Origin: Eopsaltria australis
Taxonomy: Eukaryota; Chordata; Aves; Passeriformes; Petroicidae
Reading direction: 5' to 3'
Assembly (NCBI GenBank): GCA_034509425.1
Contig: JAVTVJ010000040.1
Coordinates: 8,881,001-8,945,000 of the forward strand
Length of the DNA stretch: 64,000 nt
This document shows positions 23,139 to 34,755 of the stretch, piece by piece; the stretch's first letter is position 1; each line of letters opens with the position of its first letter. The notes beneath the pieces were generated by a model. It worked only from the letters and a program-made list of their open reading frames with translations, was not told the origin of the DNA and ran no database searches. A program made the translations under genes and the position numbers.

Positions 23139-26100
23139 TGGAATAGTGTGTACTTTATGCTATAAATAAATAAAAACTTGGCCTGAATTTATTATGAAAT
23201 GTTAGGTAGATAGTTTATGATTTCTAAATGAATGTTTTTGGTAACTTAAATCTTATTTAAGATTATTGTCAATTTCTCTCATGTATACTTGAATCAATCC
23301 TGCTAACCTACTATATATTATCTGAAATCTGGGTATTACGAAGCATCTGAGCCTCTGGATGTTTTTATAAACTCATATGGGAAAACCTATTACATTTTAT
23401 TCATCAGTGACATATGGAACAAATTAAAATGAAACATTTTTATATTGTTTAACTTAGTGTAAATTGAAAAGCTAGATCATATCTCAATCAAAATGTTTTT
23501 GCTCTCCTAGAACTGGCAGACCTATTCAATGTATGTGATATTCTCCAGCTATAGTATGTCTTTAAACTTTTGAACATTTATGACTATGAAAGAGATTTCA
23601 TAAAATATAATGATCATGAAAGTTGACAAAAGTGGGAATGGCCACAGGGAAATTTGGAATCACTAACCATTTTGTCACTTTCCAATGATGCAGTGATCAA
23701 ATGATACTATGTTGGGATATGTTGATATGATTTACATTTCATCTGGAAGCTGCAGTAGGCCTGTCATGCACACATAGAGAAAAGAGAGAGCAATGGCCAG
23801 ACAGAAGGAAAGAAAACCTCATCTCTGACTTAGCTCTCTCTACCATGGGCAAAACACATATAAAATGAATCCATGTTTATAAACCAAAAATATTTCTGAA
23901 CATTTCGTACAGCATTTAATCAGATGAACCACTCCTTTGATAAATCTGCAAGTGACCAGGAAAAAAGACTTCAGTTAACCCGCAGGTCTCAGTGCACACA
24001 TATCCCTTGGAGAGAGTTTTGGAATGATATTTTTGCCAAACATGGTCTGTGTTTAACCTTTGCAAATGTCTATATATGGTCTGTAAGCATTTTTTGCAAC
24101 TACTGTGTTGCAAAATCAATCTAGCAGTCTAATCCAGAACAGGTGTCCTGTGAATGCCTTTGCAAGATTAACATAGAGAGCATAGCCTTATGGACTATTT
24201 TAGTAACTATGATTAGCATTAAGAGGCAAATCCCCCTCCATATTTGTGGTGTGAAAGGATCCCATTTCAGCACGTGTGCTGCTCCTCCACACAAGAAAGG
24301 GAGCAAGATGTGGGGTCAGGCTGAAGTGGCAAGGCTAAGCTGAAGATGGAAGAATCAATGTGCTGCAGTGCAGGAGGCACAGTCAGCAGAAAAATGTCAT
24401 CAACTTCATAAATTCTCCATTTAACACACCTCAATAACTAGTAATCAAGAAATGTCATAGACATTGCATAGACTCTAAATGAACTGTTTTAATTTCCTGG
24501 TCTTGACAAATTTATTTTATTTTCTGAAAAATTAATGCTAAAATGGTCAAAAACAGTCTTATGGTGAAAATTAGAGATAAAATATCATCACATGAAGAAT
24601 ATTTTAAAAGTCTTTTTATCTGTGTAAACATAAACAAGCAGTTCAAACATTTTCTGGATTTAAAAATCTTCCAGATTTTAATCAATCAGATGAAAAAAGT
24701 TTTCAAAAATCTAGAATTATTAACATCATAAAATAATAGCAGTTACAGTAAATATTACTCATGTTTTAAAAATTAATTATAACAAAATTCTGACTTTTCA
24801 AGAAGGTTTTATTAGGAATATTTTGATTTGTAAAAAGGTGCTTTGTTAATACCATTTTTACTCTCATCTGTTCCCTGTAGATGAAACTTAAATGTTTAAT
24901 GCAATTAAACTTCATATAGCAGAAAACAGACATTTCCCAAATGCTCATCTCTGACTGTGGTCATATTCTGTTCTCATGGGAGCTAAGCAGTGCCATAAAC
25001 CCCACAGCCCGTCTTTCCAGTGCCAGCTGCAGTTCTTAAGCTTTGCCTTTTTTAGCATATATGCCTGATATCATATAAATATGTGTCCATTAAAGTACAG
25101 TCTTTTTTACATATAATTTTAAATGAAAATAATTTATAAAACGGATAGAGTTTAAAAATATTATCACAGTCATAACTTCTTAAACTACGATCAGAAATAG
25201 TTTCTGATTATCTAGTTGATCAAATTGGATCCCACAGTACCAGACCATTTCCAATCACTTAGGGTAGAAATAAATTGCATCCCAACAACAAAAGTTGGGC
25301 CAAATCTTCATTTATGCATTTAGTAATCCTTAGTGGGTTGCTTTCAAATGAAAATCTCTCCCTGAATCCAATGAAGGCCACAGTATCCTATGACAAGGGG
25401 TACAAGAGTTTTGTGGCAACAGCAGAGAACAGCCTTTTGGGGTTTGTTTTGAACCTGAGTCGTATATCTTTAGTTGATGCTCCCTTGTTCTTCTGATGCA
25501 AACGACACAGTAACTGAAAAAAGAGATCTCTCAGCATTTCCATGCCCCATGCATATGTAAATCTCTCTTACAATATTTCTTAAGTGTCTCTTCTGAAAAA
25601 TGAAATTCCTAATTTAATAAATTTTTCCTCCTCTGGAAGTTCAATATTTTTGATATTGCTTGACTGAATCATTTCCAGATATTTAGACATTAAGTCATCA
25701 GAGCATATATTATACTCATGATATAGATATGCCATGGATTTATATGATAGAATATTCCTGCGATATTTCAAGTTCTCTCTTTCCTTACAATCTGTAACCT
25801 TTGATTTGCCTTTTTGGCCACCTTTGAGTGCTAAGCTGATGTTTTCACTGAACATTCCTCAAGGTCTTGTGGCAAATGTTAACCATCTGCCCAACATTTT
25901 GCATGTGAAATAATTATTGTTTTCTCTCCCACTTCTTGCCAAGTGCATCAGTTGACACATCACCACCCAGTTGAACTGGACTTTTTACTTCTTAGGTGGT
26001 TAGTTTTTAAAACCATTTTGCAATTCTGTATGCAATATAACCTTGAAAAACTTACTGTCATCAACAGACCTTGTAAGCTTACTCCCTCCTCCACTTTTCC

Positions 26101-26174
26101 AGGTTATTTGCAAACATATTCAACAGCACAGGCAGAGCACCAGCTCAGATAGGATCTAACTGAAAAATCTAAAA
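23139..26174. other. AT-rich sequence, no gene seen
   Basis: About 3 kb. Short unmatched open frames only, such as the minus-strand frame at 25580-25855. No domains recognised. Confidence 0.5.
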
Positions 26175-26325
26175 TAAAAAACAAAACAAACCAAAAAACA
26201 AACAAACAAAACAAGCTGAAAAAACCAAAGTCCACCACCACCAACAAAAACAACAAAAAACACCCCACAAAGAAACCCCAACCTAACAAAAAAATCTCCA
26301 ACAAAAAACAAAACCAAATCATGAC
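26175..26325. repeat. A/C-rich simple sequence (AAAC/ACC)
   Basis: About 150 bp built mostly of AAAC, AAACA and CCACCA words, for example AACAAACAAACAAAACAAG and CCACCACCACCAACAAAAAC. The minus-strand open frame across it (26104-26322) encodes only an F/L/V-rich string and is a composition artefact. Confidence 0.8.
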
Positions 26326-27699
26326 AGAACAAAATAGAGTATGATATTTCTTTATTTCTTGATAATCTCGATCACCGGCTACAACTTGTTCTTAAACTAG
26401 GGAGAGACTATGGATCAGACAGGCAGTAGCTTTAGAAGGATAGTTAAATAAAATTTAAAATCTGTTTGAAGTTGAGAGTCAGCTGATGTGATACTCAGCT
26501 TACTTGGCTACCATGGAAACCCCATGATTTATTACTTACTATGATGCCAAAATGTTGTTAAAACCACCTGTGGCGGGAAAAACCCCAAACAATAAAATAA
26601 CCCCATAGTTTTACAGAGGCTTATTTCACTGTTTATTTACAATTAGTGTAGGTACAATCAAGAGTTATTTTGTCTTGATTATTTCCATAAACTATGATTT
26701 ATAATTATGCCTGGGAATGGTTATTTTTGGTCATTTCCTTATAGCAGAATAAAAATTTTATCCTGTCTTGGAATCTTTCATGAACAGATTTTATAACCAA
26801 TTAAGCTATTGGTCTGAGATTGGATGGGAAGTATTAAGGCTTATATATTTTAATTATGTTGAGGGTATTTTTTTCAGGTATTTATTTCTAGTTTATGTGT
26901 AGCAGATATGTGTAGCAGAGTAGAATAAAGAAAGCAAAGTAGTGAAAACAAGTCATTGTCACTAACAAAACAGATTCAGTACTGAAGGGACAGAAAAGCT
27001 CTGTCAAATCAGCTCTCTTTTCCCCACCACAAAAGAGTGAGATATTTTGATGAGTTTTGCATATGCCCTCTCCACATTTTCATGCCAGAAATGGGTCTGA
27101 GGCACACAAGGTGGATCACAACCAGTTTGTTTGAGAATGTGTACAGTAAGAATGATCTTCTTGCCAGGGTGTGGAATCCTTAAGGGAAAATGGAAGGTGC
27201 AGGGAATTCTCAACTGCAGTGTTTACTGTGAACTCCACCAGGGGCAATTAAACACAGAGTCAATCCATGCACATCAGCCCATGGGGGATTCTCCAGTTTA
27301 TATCCTTAATGAGCTGTCAGCTCAGACATGCCAGCCCATGTGGAATCCTTACTTTTTCTTCTGACTGTTCTTCAATAGGCAAAGGCAAAAGAATGATGAA
27401 ATGGAGCAAACTGAGCATGAATATCTTTCCAGACATATTTCTGTGATGATGATTAGCCAGAAAGGTGTTTTAAAGCTTGCTAAAGTGGTATTCAGCCTTT
27501 GGCAGTAGCAGCTAATAAGGCAATGGCCTCAAAAGAGATCTGTGTGCCAGCAATGTCAGAGCACTTTTTTCAGGTAAGTAAGAGTTGTCACCCCATCAGA
27601 AATTTCAGGGGTGGCGAATACCTGTAATTAAGCTTGTCATCAGGGTCTGTGCAAGTCTGTGCAAGCACTTGATGAAGGGTTCTCCTGCTGTTCATTCTG
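26326..27699. other. AT-rich sequence, no gene seen
   Basis: No gene recognised. A repeated word CAGCCCATG..GG at about 27278 and 27333 lies in a slightly less AT-rich stretch (27050-27360). Confidence 0.4.
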
Positions 27700-27720
27700 G
27701 TAAGCAGCAATGCTGCTTAC
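27700..27720. repeat. Perfect 9-bp hairpin GTAAGCAGC-AAT-GCTGCTTAC
   Basis: The 9-bp arms are exact complements with a 3-nt loop, and the arms have higher GC than the surroundings. There is no T-run terminator downstream and no wider stem, so it is too short to call an RNA gene. Confidence 0.7.
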
Positions 27721-28912
27721 TGTATTTCACCAGTGGGCTGATATCTTTTTACTTTATTAATGAGAGTGGCATTGCTACTTAGGCCAGGAATACTGGAAAG
27801 CAAAAAATTCATCACAGATTTGTTGAGAGATGTAAAGGGAGCCGAATCCAGAATTGCTGGTGCAAAAATGTATTCCACCTTTCTGGACACTTGGAAAAAG
27901 CTTTAGTGAACCAGAAGATGAAGACATGATCCCTCTTTAATTGCAGAAATATCTGGAATAGAATTTTCTCCAGTGAGCAGCACAGCTCCCAGGACAACGT
28001 GGTTGCTGAAGATTGTAGAAAAAAAAGCTATCCTCTGCTTGCATCTCTTGAGTCTCTTCACCTCCTTCAACATGGAATACTTCTGTCTCATTCCATTTTT
28101 CTAAGCCCAATGCTCTAGGAACAATAGTGATCAGTTTAGAGTGGATTTCAGACAGATTTAAGACCCAAGCTTCTTGCTGGTTTAGATTAAAGAATCAAGG
28201 ATCATTTCAGGAGCTGGTCATTGACTTTAGAAGAGGATTTAGGAAGACAGCAAGAGTGCTGTGGCTGTCACCAAAACCCTGTGATTTGTAGTAGAAGTTG
28301 CATAGATCTTGTCCCACCTGAACATCAAGTACAACCCAGCACTCTGGACTGCTTAAATGTGACATTAATTGTCAAATAGGAGTTCTTTATCGGATTGGAT
28401 TATTATGGAAGAATTCTTCAGCCAGAAAGGAAAAATATGCTTCAACAGAGAAAACAGATGCAAAAATCACAGAACCTTCTCAATCAGGGACCTCACAAGC
28501 TAATTTATTTCAATTGCAGTGCCTTCTGCATACTCTGTGCCAATCTTACTAGCTGAATTTTCCTGTGGATGAAGCAATGGACTACACAATGGTACTTTCA
28601 GAAGTTTTGGGGAAGCTCCCACTGCCTTGCTGGGGAAACAGGAAGATTCTAGGACAGTTGTTATTATTTCATAGTTCTAATTCTTGAGCCTTTTTAAATA
28701 TTCAGAGAAAAAGCTTATGGAGAAATAGTTAGGATAAGCAGAAAAAGTTGCTTTATGTGAATTTTGCCTCTGCCTTCAGTCTGGAGCTGCTTTGGTGGAT
28801 CTGTTTCTCAGCTGGATGCAGTAGGGGACCTTATTCTGGTGCCTGAATGGGCTTGCTCTGGGAAATAGCAAAGAAAATATATCTCTGTATACACTATCAT
28901 TTACAATGTGAT
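27721..28912. other. Sequence with no recognised gene
   Basis: Moderately AT-rich DNA with no landmark. It could contain old diverged repeats that I cannot name. Confidence 0.4.
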
Positions 28913-28967
28913 CTCCTCTTCCCCTCCCCCTCCTTCTTCTCCTCCTTGTCCCCCTCCTCCTCCACCC
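28913..28967. repeat. Polypyrimidine tract (CCT/CTC)n
   Basis: About 55 bases of C and T with a single G, made of CTCCT, CCCCTCCCCC and CCTCCTCCTCC words. It encodes nothing; the arginine/glycine-rich minus-strand frame across it is a composition effect. Such tracts can adopt triplex DNA. Confidence 0.8.
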
Positions 28968-29457
28968 AGTCACATTCTGTGGCATTTGGGCAATGGCTTT
29001 TGTCAGTGGTGATTGTGCATGATAACTTTTAGATACTGATCTGAAAAAGCAGAAGAATGGACAAATGAAGGAGGAGGTCAGAACTGATAAAGAAGGGTAA
29101 GACTGAGGTTAGCAAGATCTAAGAAATGCAAAGCGGGTCAGCCACCCTGAAGAGGGAAAACTAAAACTTCCTTTCCCTTTCACTGAAGGTGCTTCCTCAA
29201 AGGAAATATTCTAAGAATATGAAAAGAGCAGAGAAAGCAGGAAACAACTTTTCCCATGATGACTGATCCATGCCACACAAAACAGTGTGAGGTTGCAAGT
29301 ACAGTCCATGGCAATTTTGGGTCTTACAACATCTGGGTAATGGTGCAAGTGTCAGCAGAAGGAGCAGGATGATGGCAGTGGCACCTGAGGTTGTGATGTA
29401 CTGGATACTATTGTGAAGTTCAGAGGCTTTTGAATGCAGAGAGGTAATATATGTGGA
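28968..29457. other. Sequence with no recognised gene
   Basis: No landmarks between the polypyrimidine tract and the poly(G) run. Confidence 0.4.
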
Positions 29458-29476
29458 GGGGGGGGGGGGGGGGGGG
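29458..29476 (+). repeat. Poly(G) run, 19 bases
   Basis: An uninterrupted run of 19 G, preceded by GGA and followed by AAATCACAG. It can fold into a G-quadruplex. The exact length is unreliable because such runs are hard to sequence. Confidence 0.9.
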
Positions 29477-29874
29477 AAATCACAGTATTTTTTTTGTTTG
29501 CTTTTTTCATATTTAGGTAATGAAGAACAACCAAGTGAAGGTCAGGATATTATAAGGAGCAAAGTTTTAGTTATTATAATTTATCAGGGATGAATAAATG
29601 AGTGGCAGAAAAATAAAGTGACTGTCGAATTTATTTAACTTTTAAAAAGATTTTGATAAGGTCAGGCTAGAAGTTACCATGAGATGCAAAAGATCTTTTG
29701 CTCTCTGGAATTGTAAATTGATCTGATTGTTTTTACTACTGTAAGGGATTTAGAGGACTGTATTGTTGTATATTTCTGATTTTAAACAAAATTAAGATTT
29801 AGGTGATGATATTATCTGACATAATAATGAGAGGTTTTATGAGTTTCCCTTTTGGCAGTGGGGACTGAAATTAA
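29477..29874. other. AT-rich sequence, no gene seen
   Basis: No landmark recognised. Confidence 0.4.
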
Positions 29875-30267
29875 AGAACCAGACTCTCCCCAGTGTTGCC
29901 CACTAACAGGACAAGTGGCAATGGGCACAAACTGAAACATCAATTTGAAAGGAAAAGAATGCATTTAAACATCAGAAGATGGCTTTTTTTTTTTTTTTTT
30001 TTGAGGGTGGTTGAACACTGCAACAGTTTGTCCAACTGTTGCAATTTTAGACAAAAAGAACCAATACTGACACACTAGCAGAGTAGTCGCTGAGCCTACC
30101 TTATGCTAAATGCTACACCACAGAAGATGTGACATCTCAGTCTTTGGAGAGCCTCAAAACTCAACCAGACATAGTTTTGAGCAGCCTGTGCTAGCTCACC
30201 CTGAGCAAGAATTAAATTACACAGCCTCCAAATACCCCTTCCAACCTTAATGATGCTGTGATTTTGC
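29875..30267 (+). mobile_element. CR1 LINE, ORF2 C-terminus and 3' UTR with internal poly(T)
   Basis: A sense-oriented CR1 fragment. It begins 'CCAGACTCTCCCCAGTGTTGCCCACTAACAGGACAAGTGGCAATGGGCACAAACTGAAACATC', the block that codes for the SDRTRGNGHKL-like region. It continues through 'MHLNIRRW' (about 29960-29981) and a run of 19 T (29984-30002), then '..GGTGGTTGAACACTGCAACAG'. The 3' end reads 'CTTTGGAGAGCCTCAAAACTCAACCAGACATAGTTTTGAGCAGCCTGTGCTAG' and 'CCTTCCAACCTTAATGATGCTGTGATT', with no multi-unit tail. About half of the 3' UTR is missing between 'GAGCAAGAATTAAATT' and 'CCCCTTCCAACC' relative to the usual pattern. It is a dead copy. Confidence 0.88.
29984..30002 (+). repeat. Poly(T) run inside CR1 ORF2 remnant
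   Basis: Nineteen T occupy the place where CR1 ORF2 has two consecutive Phe codons (the '..RKNFFT..' region). It probably grew by slippage from that short T run after insertion. Confidence 0.8.
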
Positions 30268-32271
30268 GAAAGTTTTCACAAGACTGGAAAACAACTCTGT
30301 TAAATTTATTAATGTAAAGAAACATAGTTTTCTGTCTTAGAAAGAATGTAGATGCACTTAAGGTTTGGTAATTTATAAGTATGATTTGCTATTTGCAAAT
30401 ATGGTTGCCTGATAACCTTGCCTGTTCTCTTCTTTAACGGTTGTTCAGCTTGTAGTCACGTACAGAAACAATACTGTGATCATTCTGTCTTCAGAGCCAA
30501 TATGAAAATAAGATGTTTATCACTAGCTAACAACTAAGAGGGAACTTGTTTGGGTAATCTCTCAGGACACATTGATTTTTGGTGTATGGATATAAATCTT
30601 GGGTAATCAGTAGTACAGTTGGTTGCAGGAAATAAATGACTAATCTCTCAGCCTAACTAGTGCAAGCTATAACCACACTGTACTGTGCACCATTCTTACC
30701 AAAGAGACATTGCTGTGATGAGTGAGGGAACCAGAATGACCATAAACAGAGTGGGGTTGAGTGGACACAGAGTTCCTTCCAGATAGCAGAAAACATTATT
30801 TAAGAGCAGAGCAGAGTATTTTGCCTCTACAGTATAAGAATCCATAACAAAATGGGGTTAAGTCCGGGTTCTGTTGGGTCCGGGATGTGTCCTCAGGAGC
30901 ATATGCAATAGTGATCGTGCGGACTGGGCTTCCACCAAGATTTCACTGCCTGGTTGCTCCCAAGCAGTCTTCTTTCTGTCCAAGTGACAAGCCACATGGC
31001 AGACAGACCAGAGGAGGCTAAGGAGCTTTTCATGCTTTTCATTCCTCTAAAACAATTTTCTAGGATGAGAGGTGAAGGTTGTTAATGGAATGGCATGCCT
31101 GTTTCTGGTGTCCGTATTTTAAAACTCTTAAGACAAATTGTCCAGAGGAGAAAAAGACATTGAAGATTGATTTGGTAAGTGGAAAAAAAATGCATTATAA
31201 TCAAAGATTAATGAAGTTCAGTACATTTTGTTTAATCAAACAGATGTTCTGGAGATGTGACATAGCTTCCCTGACTTTTTTCTGTTTTTTTCACGGTTGG
31301 TAGCTCCTGAATCTAGTGGGAAGAAAGGCAAGTAATAACCAGGAGCTTGAAAATACATCTCAAAAGACTGAGACACTAGGACATCTAACTACACTGCTTG
31401 CCCAGGTAAGCAATACAGTCTCTGTCTTCAGCATATGAGGGAGAAATATTCATTCTGGGAGTTTAATTTTTTTCATTATAATATATGTATATGACAAATG
31501 AAGAGGAGAAGAGAATCCCAGGTTGAAACTCAACCTTGAATTGATAGATTGCTAAAGCTGGGAGATAAAATGGCCCTTGTCAACTTGAAAGTTATATATT
31601 CAGGGTGGTATCAAGAGACTCAGTAATTTCTAGATAAGTTCTATGACCTGTATTGAACAGTAAGTTATACTTGATCCTTTTAATGAATGTCTAATCTCTT
31701 ATATCTTAAAAAACATATGTGTGCTCCAGAGGCACATCCCAATAGTAGATTTTTGAAGCTCATGACCAAGATAATTTTTGAAAGACAGAGCAAAGATTTA
31801 AGAATATTTCTTTTTAATTCCAGTTTTGATTCAGCTTTCATTTGATTGCTATTTATCTAAATGTCATTCAGCTATGTCGTTCTTGTACGTCACATGTGAA
31901 TACCCAATTTTTTCAGACAAAAAATCATGAGTGAATAAATTTGAATTCTTAAAACTATTGGTTGCTGTCTTCTTGCTTTAGAAGCAGAAAACTTGGTCCT
32001 TCTTTGTTACAAGCATGCAGGTGTACTCTTTCAAGATGAAGGAACAATGTCGAGAGTAATTCTTTCTATTGACCCTCTGTCCCAAAAATGCACTCAAGTT
32101 GACTTGATTTTTTCTTGTATGTGATGCACTGTCTGAAAAGGCTTCTTATATGCTAGTTTAGGAAGTGTTATCACTGTCAGTGAGTTAAAACTGATGGGAT
32201 GAAACATCTGTGTTCATTAATACTATAAAAAATGAGAAGAATTCATAGCTCGAATTTCATCAGTAGTCTAT
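30268..32271. other. Mostly AT-rich sequence with a CpG-containing patch
   Basis: No gene recognised. Bases about 30860-30960 are richer in G+C and CpG than their flanks and carry GTCCGGG twice (30861-30867 and 30877-30883). This might be a fragment of an unrecognised LTR, but no ends or duplications were found. Confidence 0.35.
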
Positions 32272-32342
32272 GAGTGGATGGAATTGTCCCTGCCAATAAC
32301 CACTTCCAACACAAAGTGTTCTAAGATTCTATGATTTTATGA
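32272..32342 (+). mobile_element. CR1 LINE, 3' tail fragment
   Basis: 'GAGTGGATGGAATTGTCCCTGCCAATAACCACTTCCAACAC' followed by 'GTTCTAAGATTCTATGATTTTATGA', the CR1 3' terminus with its octamer-like tail repeats. The copy is very short and diverged. Confidence 0.7.
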
Positions 32343-34190
32343 ATGTAATATCATTTACAAGATTGGAAAATGAGAGCTTTTGACAAATCATTGACTTAAT
32401 TGTCTCAGCAAATAAATTTGTGACACTAATTATTATTGTTATTGCTAGTATTTATTGAAAAAAGCACCAGCCCAAGACATTGAGTTCATATGAAAAGTAG
32501 ACATCGATATATACAAAATTCGAATCTTCAAAACACCTTTTAGTAACTTTATTGCTATTACAGGGCTCTGGCAAGGAAGACATAGGGGTCAGACTTGTTT
32601 ATGGAATCTTCCTTTGGGCAATCTGCAGGGATTGTGATTTTCTGTTGACGACCTGTCCTGGTCCTGTTCGCCATGATGGGAAGTATTAGAGATCTTGTCA
32701 AGAGACAAGAGTTTTTGACAGTCCTAAGGAAGGCCACCCCAGGAAAAGAACTCAAGATATAATGCTTCCTTCATACTATTCTAGGCTTTTTTTAGTCCAG
32801 GGGGAAAGAGTTGGGATCCTAAACAGGTGCTCCTGCTTACAGGTAATCATTTATGTCCCCAGGCAAGAAAAGTCAAAAGTCTTGTATCACCTAGAATGTC
32901 ACAGAAGAAAAAATGTGTCCTCTTTAAAATGAAGAAATTAATTTTAAAATGCTTTTCAAGCATACTGAATAATACCAAGGAGAAGAAAACTCTGAGGTAA
33001 CTTTCAGACAGTGGAACCAAACATGGGACTGACTTTTAGCTTGAGATGTGCTGTATCAAACAGATTACCCCTTGACCTTCAGCTCCTTCTTCCATTTTAA
33101 TATATAAATTTTGCTTTCCCAGCCTAAAAACCATCAATTCTACCACTAAAGAAATGTTTTCAGTTAAGCCAGAATTCCCCATAGCGCCCTAAAAGAATTT
33201 TTTTCTCTACCCTTTCATTAGAAACAGCACAAATCCAAAGCTTCTGCTTAATTTTATATATATTAAATTTTGCCTACAGGTCCACCTCTAGCTTTACTAT
33301 CCCATCCTAGAAAATAAAAGAGAATTGAAACACATTTTCAGGCCATAAAAATAAGCACATACCATCAAGGAAAATTATTTTGAAACCTCTGAAACAATCT
33401 GAATGCTGAGCATAACCTCCACCTAAAAAGTCTGTTATTATGTTCTACTCAAATATGACAAATACCCTATGATAAGTAAGTAATGGGCAGGCTATCATTA
33501 AATTAAACTGTACAAATGAAAAGGGCTATTTTATTCAAATAATGTAAAGCCAAAGAACAAAATAGGAATTTCAGCATGCATATGGTACAAAGCTGAAAGT
33601 ACGATGTGCTTTGGAAAATGCCAATCTGACCCAAATTGCCTTTAATAGAATGCACTGGAGAATCATTTCAATTAGGTGTTAATAATGAAAAGTCCTTTTT
33701 TTTTATGTTAATGATTTCTTTGGTGTGTTTGCATTAGAAAATTCAGAGAACAGTTATTCAAAGTTCTGTATTCTTTGTGAAGGCAGACACCTGGCTTAAT
33801 ATGAGTGAACAAGAGAAGGAGTAAGGAATGTGTAAGCAGGAACACAGAGGACAGTGTGTAGGTATTTCAAAATTTTGGTACTTGCCCCATCAGTCTGGGA
33901 CCCACTTTCTTATGCAAAATAACTATTTTCACAGGCTGAAGGCTCTAATATTAAAAATGTTGTCTAATACATACAAAATTTTCTGGTACTCTCACTTGCT
34001 TTTGAAAAAAGTTTGCATTTCTATTAAATAGAACTTATATTTTAATGTATTAAATTCTCATTATCATTAATCAGCATGAAATGTCACAGGAACTGTGTCA
34101 AAATATCATGGTGAAATGCAGTGATGTTCAAAATATTTTCACACATTTCAAAAGTTTTGTGTTTGGACTGGTAAAAATAATAATATATTT
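32343..34190. other. AT-rich sequence, no gene seen
   Basis: No landmarks. The minus-strand frame 32558-32755 has no family resemblance. Confidence 0.45.
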
Positions 34191-34755
34191 ATAGAATTAA
34201 AGAATCATTATGGTTGTAAAAGACCTTCAAGAACATCAAGTCCAACTTTTGACGAAACACCACCATGTCAATTAAATCATAGCGTGCCATGCCCAGTTAT
34301 TTTTTGAACACCTTCAGGGATTGTGACTCCATCACCTCCTGGACAGCCCATTCCAATTTTTAAACATCATTTCTGTGAAGGACATTTTGCTGATGTCCAG
34401 CTGAGTCTCCCCTGGTGCAGCTTGAGCCTGCTTCCTCTTGTCTTGTCAGTGGTTGTCTGGGAGAAGAGGTTGACCCTCACCTGACTGCAGCCTTCTCACA
34501 AGTAGTCGTACAGAGCAGTAAGGTCTCACTTGAGCATCCATTTCTCCCAGCCCCCTTAACCATTCCTCACAGGACTTATACTCCAGACCCTTCTCCAGGT
34601 CTGTTGTCCTTCTCAAGCCTCACTCTAGCACCTTAATGTCCCTTTTGTAGAGGACATCCCAGAACCGGACACAGGATTTGAGGTGTGCCCTCACCAGAGC
34701 TGAGTACAGAAAAACAAGCACTGTCCTAGTCCTGCTGGTAACACTATTTTTGGTA
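34191..34755 (-). mobile_element. CR1 LINE, ORF2 C-terminus and 3' UTR (antisense)
   Basis: The element reads right to left. On the plus strand its tail is 'TTATAGAATTAAAGAATCATTATGGTTGTAAAAGACC', then 'CATCAAGTCCAACTTTTGACG', 'CACCTCCTGGACAGCCCATTCCAATTTTT', the AAGGACATTTTGCTGATGTCCAGCTGAGTCTCCCCTGG block, 'CTCTTGTCTTGTCAGTGG', 'GAGAAGAGGTTGACCC', and finally 'GACATCCCAGAACCGGACACAGGATTTGAGGTGTGCCCTCACCAGAGCTGAGTACAG'. The last block codes on the minus strand for the '..YSALVR..HLK(S)CV(R)FWD..' part of ORF2, just upstream of the C-terminal blocks. Frameshifts are frequent. It is the second-longest CR1 copy in the window. Confidence 0.92.
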
